Below the pieces are notes generated by a model, which saw only the letters and a list, made by a program, of their open reading frames with translations, was not told the origin of the DNA and made no database searches. Shown piece after piece: positions 39,970 through 43,237 of a stretch of DNA of 43,237 nucleotides. The stretch covers positions 1 through 43,237 of the forward strand of contig VSNY01000001.1 of assembly GCA_009774535.1 (NCBI GenBank), given 5' to 3'. The DNA is from Lachnospiraceae bacterium (GTDB lineage Bacteria; Bacillota; Clostridia; Lachnospirales; Lachnospiraceae). Numbering within the stretch: position 1 is the stretch's first letter; each line of letters opens with the position of its first letter. A program made the position numbers and the translations under genes.

Positions 39970-40944
39970 ATGGCTAACGAGATTAATACGATTGGTGTAC
40001 TGACGAGCGGCGGAGATGCGCCTGGCATGAACGCTGCAATCCGGGCAGTTGCTCGGGAAGCGATTTCCAAAGGCAAAAGAGTCATGGGTATCAAACGAGG
40101 CTATGCGGGACTTTTGCAGGAAGAAATTTATGAAATGCATACAACCGATGTTGCGGATATTATCCAGCGCGGCGGTACGATCCTGCAGACAGCACGCTGT
40201 AAAGAGTTTACGACATTGGAAGGCCAGAAAAAGGGCGCTGAGATCTGCAGACAGCATGGGATCGAAGGAATTATTGTAATCGGCGGGGACGGCTCGTTCC
40301 GCGGCGCGCAGAAACTGGCTTCCCAGGGAATCAATACCGTCGGCGTACCAGGCACGATTGATCTGGACGTGTCCTGCACGGATTATACGATCGGATTTGA
40401 TACGGCAGTCAATACGGCGATGGATGCGATTGATAAAGTACGTGATACATCAACATCCCATGAGCGTTGTTCCATTATCGAAGTAATGGGCCGCGGCGCA
40501 GGATTTATTGCATTATGGTGCGGTATTGCCAACGGCGCGGAAAATGTCCTGCTCCCGGAAAAATATGACTATAATGAGCAGGCGCTGGTTAACAACATTA
40601 TTGAAAATCGTAAAAAAGGTAAAAAACATCATATTATTATCAATGCTGAAGGCATCGGGCATTCCGCCAGCATGGCAAAACGGATCGAAGCGGCTACCGG
40701 TGTAGAGACAAGGGCTACGATCTTAGGATACATGCAGCGCGGCGGCCGTCCGACTGCAAGGGACCGTATGATGGCTTCTATGATGGGCGCATATGCCGTG
40801 GATCTGCTATGCGAAGGCAAGAGCAACCGGGTTGTAGGCACTAAAGACGGAAAGCTGATGGATATGGATATTGACGAGGCGCTTAAGATGGGCAAATCCA
40901 TAGATGATTACGAATATCAGATTAGCTGCAGTTTATCAAAATAG
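39970..40944 (+). CDS. pfkA: ATP-dependent 6-phosphofructokinase
   Basis: The ATG at 39970 follows AGGAGG (39955-39960) and gives 324 residues, the normal PfkA length. GVLTSGGDAPGMNAAIR binds ATP phosphate, GGDGS marks ATP rather than pyrophosphate as donor, and the base is the first Asp in PGTIDLDVSCTDYTIGFDTA. Most PfkA read TIDND here; the change of Asn to Leu between the Asp residues is unusual but both acids are kept. MGRGAGFIALWC and LGYMQRGGRPTARDR complete the fructose-6-phosphate site. It performs the committed step of glycolysis. Confidence 0.94.
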   Translation: MANEINTIGVLTSGGDAPGMNAAIRAVAREAISKGKRVMGIKRGYAGLLQEEIYEMHTTDVADIIQRGGTILQTARCKEFTTLEGQKKGAEICRQHGIEGIIVIGGDGSFRGAQKLASQGINTVGVPGTIDLDVSCTDYTIGFDTAVNTAMDAIDKVRDTSTSHERCSIIEVMGRGAGFIALWCGIANGAENVLLPEKYDYNEQALVNNIIENRKKGKKHHIIINAEGIGHSASMAKRIEAATGVETRATILGYMQRGGRPTARDRMMASMMGAYAVDLLCEGKSNRVVGTKDGKLMDMDIDEALKMGKSIDDYEYQISCSLSK

Positions 40945-40955
40945 AGACAGCAGGG

Positions 40956-40993
40956 CAGGTTGATGTGCAGGAACAGATACATCAGCCTGTTTT
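40956..40993 (+). terminator. Intrinsic terminator after pfkA
   Basis: CAGGTTGATGT (40956-40966) pairs with ACATCAGCCTG (40979-40989) with one G-U pair, followed by TTTT. Confidence 0.7.
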
Positions 40994-41020
40994 CGTCCTA
41001 TAGACAGGACAGGGGATACG

Positions 41021-41827
41021 ATGATTACCAGTGTTGCGAATAAACAGGTTAAAAATATCATACAGCTGATCAAAAAGACGAAAGAGCGCCAGGCGCAGCA
41101 TGTATTTGTAGCAGAAGGAATCCGCCTTTTTGAAGAGATACCAAAAGAACTGATACAGGACGTTTATGCAGCGGAATCCTTTTTCAATAAAAAAGAGCAT
41201 ACAGAAAAATTAAGAGGCATACAATATGAGACGGTGTCAGACGCTGTATTTGAAAGAATGTCAGATACAAAAACGCCGCAGGGCATTCTATGCACCGCAC
41301 GCCAGCCGCAGTATCAGCTGGAAGACCTGCTTGTGCAAAAGCAGCCGCATCTTCTGATTCTGGAAGGGATTCAGGACCCGGGCAATCTTGGAACGATGTT
41401 CCGTACCGGGGAAGGCGCGGGAGTTACGGGAATTATTTTAAGCGGCTGCGCGGATCTGTTCGCGCCAAAGACCGTACGGTCTACGATGGGAAGCATCTGC
41501 CGCGTACCATTTTATCATACGGACGATCTAAGCGGGACGTTGTCTGTATTAAAACAAAAACAGGTGAGGATTTACGCGGCGCACCTGCAAGGGACGGCTT
41601 ATTACGATGCATACGATTACCGCGGCGCAACGGCGTTTCTGATCGGCAGCGAAGCAAACGGCCTGACGGATCAGACAGCAGCTGCGGCAGACATTTATGT
41701 AAAAATTCCGATGGGCGGGCAGCTGGAATCATTAAATGCAGCGATGGCAGCTGGCATTTTAATGTATGAGGTAAACCGGCAAAGAAGGAATGGGGAAGGA
41801 AAAAAGACAATTGCGGATATGGTTTAA
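41021..41827 (+). CDS. TrmH/SpoU-family RNA 2'-O-methyltransferase
   Basis: The 268-residue protein has an N-terminal substrate-binding domain (VFVAEGIRLFEEIPK) and a SPOUT knot: motif 1 ILEGIQDPGNLGTMFRTGEG with the catalytic Arg, motif 2 IGSEANGLTDQ and motif 3 IPMGGQLESLNAAMAAGIL. It methylates a ribose in rRNA or tRNA with SAM; the closest general type is the YsgA/RlmB group, and the target nucleotide cannot be told. AGGGGAT lies upstream of the ATG. The small gene that follows starts 20 bases after its stop. Confidence 0.87.
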   Translation: MITSVANKQVKNIIQLIKKTKERQAQHVFVAEGIRLFEEIPKELIQDVYAAESFFNKKEHTEKLRGIQYETVSDAVFERMSDTKTPQGILCTARQPQYQLEDLLVQKQPHLLILEGIQDPGNLGTMFRTGEGAGVTGIILSGCADLFAPKTVRSTMGSICRVPFYHTDDLSGTLSVLKQKQVRIYAAHLQGTAYYDAYDYRGATAFLIGSEANGLTDQTAAAADIYVKIPMGGQLESLNAAMAAGILMYEVNRQRRNGEGKKTIADMV

Positions 41828-41846
41828 GGAATGGGAAGACAGTCAT

Positions 41847-42071
41847 ATGCTGCGTGATCTTGTTGTCTGCGATGACGGAGAAGATACAAGAACGCATAAG
41901 ATTTTCCAAGCGCTCGAGCAGGCATGCAATACCTTTGATTTAAGCGTACCGATCTGGCTGGATGTTAATATCAATGAATTTAAACGACATGCAAAGACGC
42001 GTTTTACTGCCGATAATTTTGTGGATGGGATCGAGTTTGATTATCTGGAGATGCAGGTGATCGAAGAGTAA
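41847..42071 (+). CDS. Small conserved protein of unknown function
   Basis: The ATG at 41847 with AGGAATGGGAAG upstream gives 74 residues. The frame continues backwards into the methyltransferase gene, but only this start has suitable spacing. The protein is acidic, with mixed alpha/beta content (LRDLVVCDDGEDTRTHKIFQ, VPIWLDVNINEFKRH, FDYLEMQVIEE), two Cys and no membrane segment or known motif. The regular sequence suggests a folded protein and not a chance frame. It is probably co-transcribed with the methyltransferase. Confidence 0.65.
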   Translation: MLRDLVVCDDGEDTRTHKIFQALEQACNTFDLSVPIWLDVNINEFKRHAKTRFTADNFVDGIEFDYLEMQVIEE

Positions 42072-42137
42072 AAGGGAAGAAAAAAAGAAGGATAAAAAAG
42101 AAAGATCAAAAATAATGTTTGTTTTTTAAATATAATG

Positions 42138-42166
42138 TTAACCAATTAGATAAAATATGATATAAT
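42138..42166 (+). promoter_or_regulatory. Possible promoter of the alarmone synthetase transcript
   Basis: A perfect TATAAT (42161-42166) in AT-rich sequence with TTAACC (42138-42143) at 17-base spacing as a weak -35. It leaves a leader of about 230 bases. Confidence 0.5.
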
Positions 42167-42197
42167 ATCCATATATAGTTATCCGTGCAACAACAAT

Positions 42198-42393
42198 GCT
42201 GCAGCAGTCCGGCCCGCTGAACCGCTGCAGCCGCATACACAGCAGGAACAGCTTAGGCTGTTACAAAACAGGTAAGTTCCGTTCCAAACCGCTTGGGGAG
42301 GACACATTGGAAAGTATACAGCAATTGCGGTACGGAATTTACACGCACAGAAGACATCAGACAGCAGCAAAGTGTCTTTGGGCATGTAGGAGG
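42198..42393 (+). promoter_or_regulatory. Structured 5' leader of the small alarmone synthetase gene
   Basis: This gene-free stretch folds well on paper. One hairpin is GCTGCAG/CTGCAGC (42198-42204/42225-42231) and a second is AACAGC/GCTGTT with loop TTAG (42247-42252/42257-42262). A long-range helix pairs GTAAGTTCCGT (42272-42282) with ACGGAATTTAC (42332-42342) and continues as ACCGC/GCGGT (42288-42292/42327-42331). A last stem AAGACA/TGTCTT (42351-42356/42373-42378) ends just before the ribosome binding site TAGGAGG (42387-42393). It resembles a regulatory leader; no known riboswitch class is recognised. Confidence 0.45.
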
Positions 42394-42400
42394 TTTTTAT

Positions 42401-43057
42401 ATGGATGCACCAAAAAGGCTGAGTGAAGACGTCGAGAGCTGGGAAACGATGATGTTTTTATACCACTCAGCAATCAAGGAAGTTGGGACGAAGCTTGAGA
42501 TTTTAAATGATGAATTTCAGCATGTTCATCAGTACAACCCGATTGAGTACATCAAATCAAGAGTGAAGACCCCGGAAAGTATCTGCAAAAAACTAAAGCG
42601 TTATGGCAAAGAAGTATCCATCGAAAATATGGTTAGTTATGTAAATGACATCGCGGGCATCCGGATTGTATGTTCATTTACGTCCGATATTTACCGGGTG
42701 GCGGATATGATCGGCAGACAGAATGACCTGACCGTCGTTTCGGTGAAGGATTATATCAGACATCCGAAAGAAAGTGGTTATAAGAGTTATCATATGCTTG
42801 TGACCGTACCGGTGTTTCTGTCCGACCGTGTGGTAAACACCCGGACAGAGATCCAGATCCGTACGATGGCGATGGATTTCTGGGCAAGCCTGGAGCATAA
42901 AATCTATTACAAATTTGAAGGCAATGCACCGGAATATATCAGCCGTGATCTGCGGGAATGTTCGGATATTGTGTCACAGCTGGATGCGAAGATGCTTTCT
43001 CTGAATAATGCGATTTTAGTGGCAAAAGAACAGCAGGCGAAGATTCATACCGCTTAG
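42401..43057 (+). CDS. Small alarmone synthetase (RelQ/YjbM-like GTP pyrophosphokinase)
   Basis: The ATG at 42401 after TAGGAGG gives 218 residues. It holds a single RelA/SpoT synthetase domain: RVKTPESICKKLKRYG contains the ATP-binding basic residues, DIAGIRIVCSF the catalytic Asp region, HPKESGYKSYHMLV the G-loop and EIQIRTMAMDFWASLEHKIYYK the Glu that completes the site. There is no hydrolase, TGS or ACT domain, so it makes (p)ppGpp or pGpp and is controlled by expression and small ligands. A structured leader precedes it and a 38-bp tandem repeat starts eight bases after the stop. Confidence 0.92.
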   Translation: MDAPKRLSEDVESWETMMFLYHSAIKEVGTKLEILNDEFQHVHQYNPIEYIKSRVKTPESICKKLKRYGKEVSIENMVSYVNDIAGIRIVCSFTSDIYRVADMIGRQNDLTVVSVKDYIRHPKESGYKSYHMLVTVPVFLSDRVVNTRTEIQIRTMAMDFWASLEHKIYYKFEGNAPEYISRDLRECSDIVSQLDAKMLSLNNAILVAKEQQAKIHTA

Positions 43058-43064
43058 CCGGAGA

Positions 43065-43237
43065 GGGATGCGCCAGCAGCTTGCGCCGGAAGCAGAAGCA
43101 GGAGGGATGCGCCAGCGGTTTGTGTTGGAAGCAGAAGCAGGAGGCTGCGTCGGCGGTTTATGTTGGAAGCAGAAGCAGGAGGCTGCGTCGGCGGTTTATG
43201 TTGGAAGCAGAAGCAGGAGGCTGCGTCGGCGGTTTAT
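43065..43237 (+). repeat. 38/39-bp tandem repeat running off the window
   Basis: Units begin at 43065 and 43104 (39 bases each), 43143 and 43181 (38 bases each) and 43219 (partial, window end). The last three copies are identical over their shared length, the first two diverged; all end GGAAGCAGAAGCAGGA. There is no unique spacer between copies. The plus strand of the 38-base unit has no stop codon in any frame. Confidence 0.9.

Noticed and set aside
43065..43237. CRISPR array
   Set aside because: The units abut directly with no unique spacers between repeats, and no cas genes are present.
43065..43237. Type III antitoxin repeat RNA
   Set aside because: The unit length fits, but no promoter, terminator or toxin gene is seen within the window; kept only as something to check beyond the edge.
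1..43237. tRNA or rRNA genes
   Set aside because: No cloverleaf with a GGTTCGAATCC-type T-arm and no rRNA-like stretch was recognised.

Overview
The window looks like a chromosomal segment of a flagellated, low-to-medium GC Clostridia member, most likely a gut Lachnospiraceae. The support is the family-level look of the proteins (type III-toxin-like protein, CsrA beside flagellin, a TlpA/CXXC/polyferredoxin cluster, small alarmone synthetase, DnaE-PfkA order), AGGAGG ribosome binding sites and Gram-positive TTGACA/TATAAT promoters. This is inference; no 16S or other taxonomic marker is present.

Layout. 1-3100 is a decayed mobile-DNA zone: the start of a TetR regulator with a palindromic operator, a type III toxin-like remnant, a truncated IS3-family element and a second transposase that this IS appears to interrupt. 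3103-5811 is an ABC half-transporter with a large ArsR-type regulator. 5946-6851 is a NYN-domain protein. 6927-9504 holds the most interesting system: a small FimB-sized tyrosine recombinase between inverted palindromic sites, with a sigma-D (flagellar) type promoter inside the segment but pointing away from flagellin, followed by csrA and flagellin, whose leaders both carry GGA-loop hairpins. 9595-17147 is a flagellin glycosylation operon: a small helical protein, Maf transferase, PseB, a Pse-associated methylase, PseF, PseI, PseH and PseC. PseG is not present.

17169-20521 (minus) encodes a helical protein of unknown role and an RNase H1-N/PIF1 helicase fusion. 20600-21149 is non-coding and holds two copies, in opposite orientation, of a structured 130-nt core, each enclosed by its own long stem with unrelated sequence. 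21215-24640 (minus) has a redox cluster (polyferredoxin, 49-aa CXXC protein, TlpA-like lipoprotein), a Nudix hydrolase and an AraC regulator. 24955-31627 is a carbohydrate locus: GH31 glycosidase, TRAP transporter DctPQM and a LacI regulator with a structured leader. 31722-35263 (minus) is a heterodimeric ABC exporter behind a leader peptide and two tandem intrinsic terminators, resembling BmrBCD ribosome-mediated attenuation.

35804-43057 is housekeeping: Ogt, DnaE, PfkA, an rRNA methyltransferase, a small conserved protein and a small alarmone synthetase with a structured 5' leader. The window ends inside a 38-bp tandem repeat.

Working model for the main finding: the recombinase flips about 0.85 kb. 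In the orientation shown, the sigma-D promoter fires into a strong palindromic terminator. In the other orientation it would read through an imperfect palindrome lacking a U-tract into csrA and flagellin, giving ON/OFF flagellin with a second, post-transcriptional layer through CsrA.
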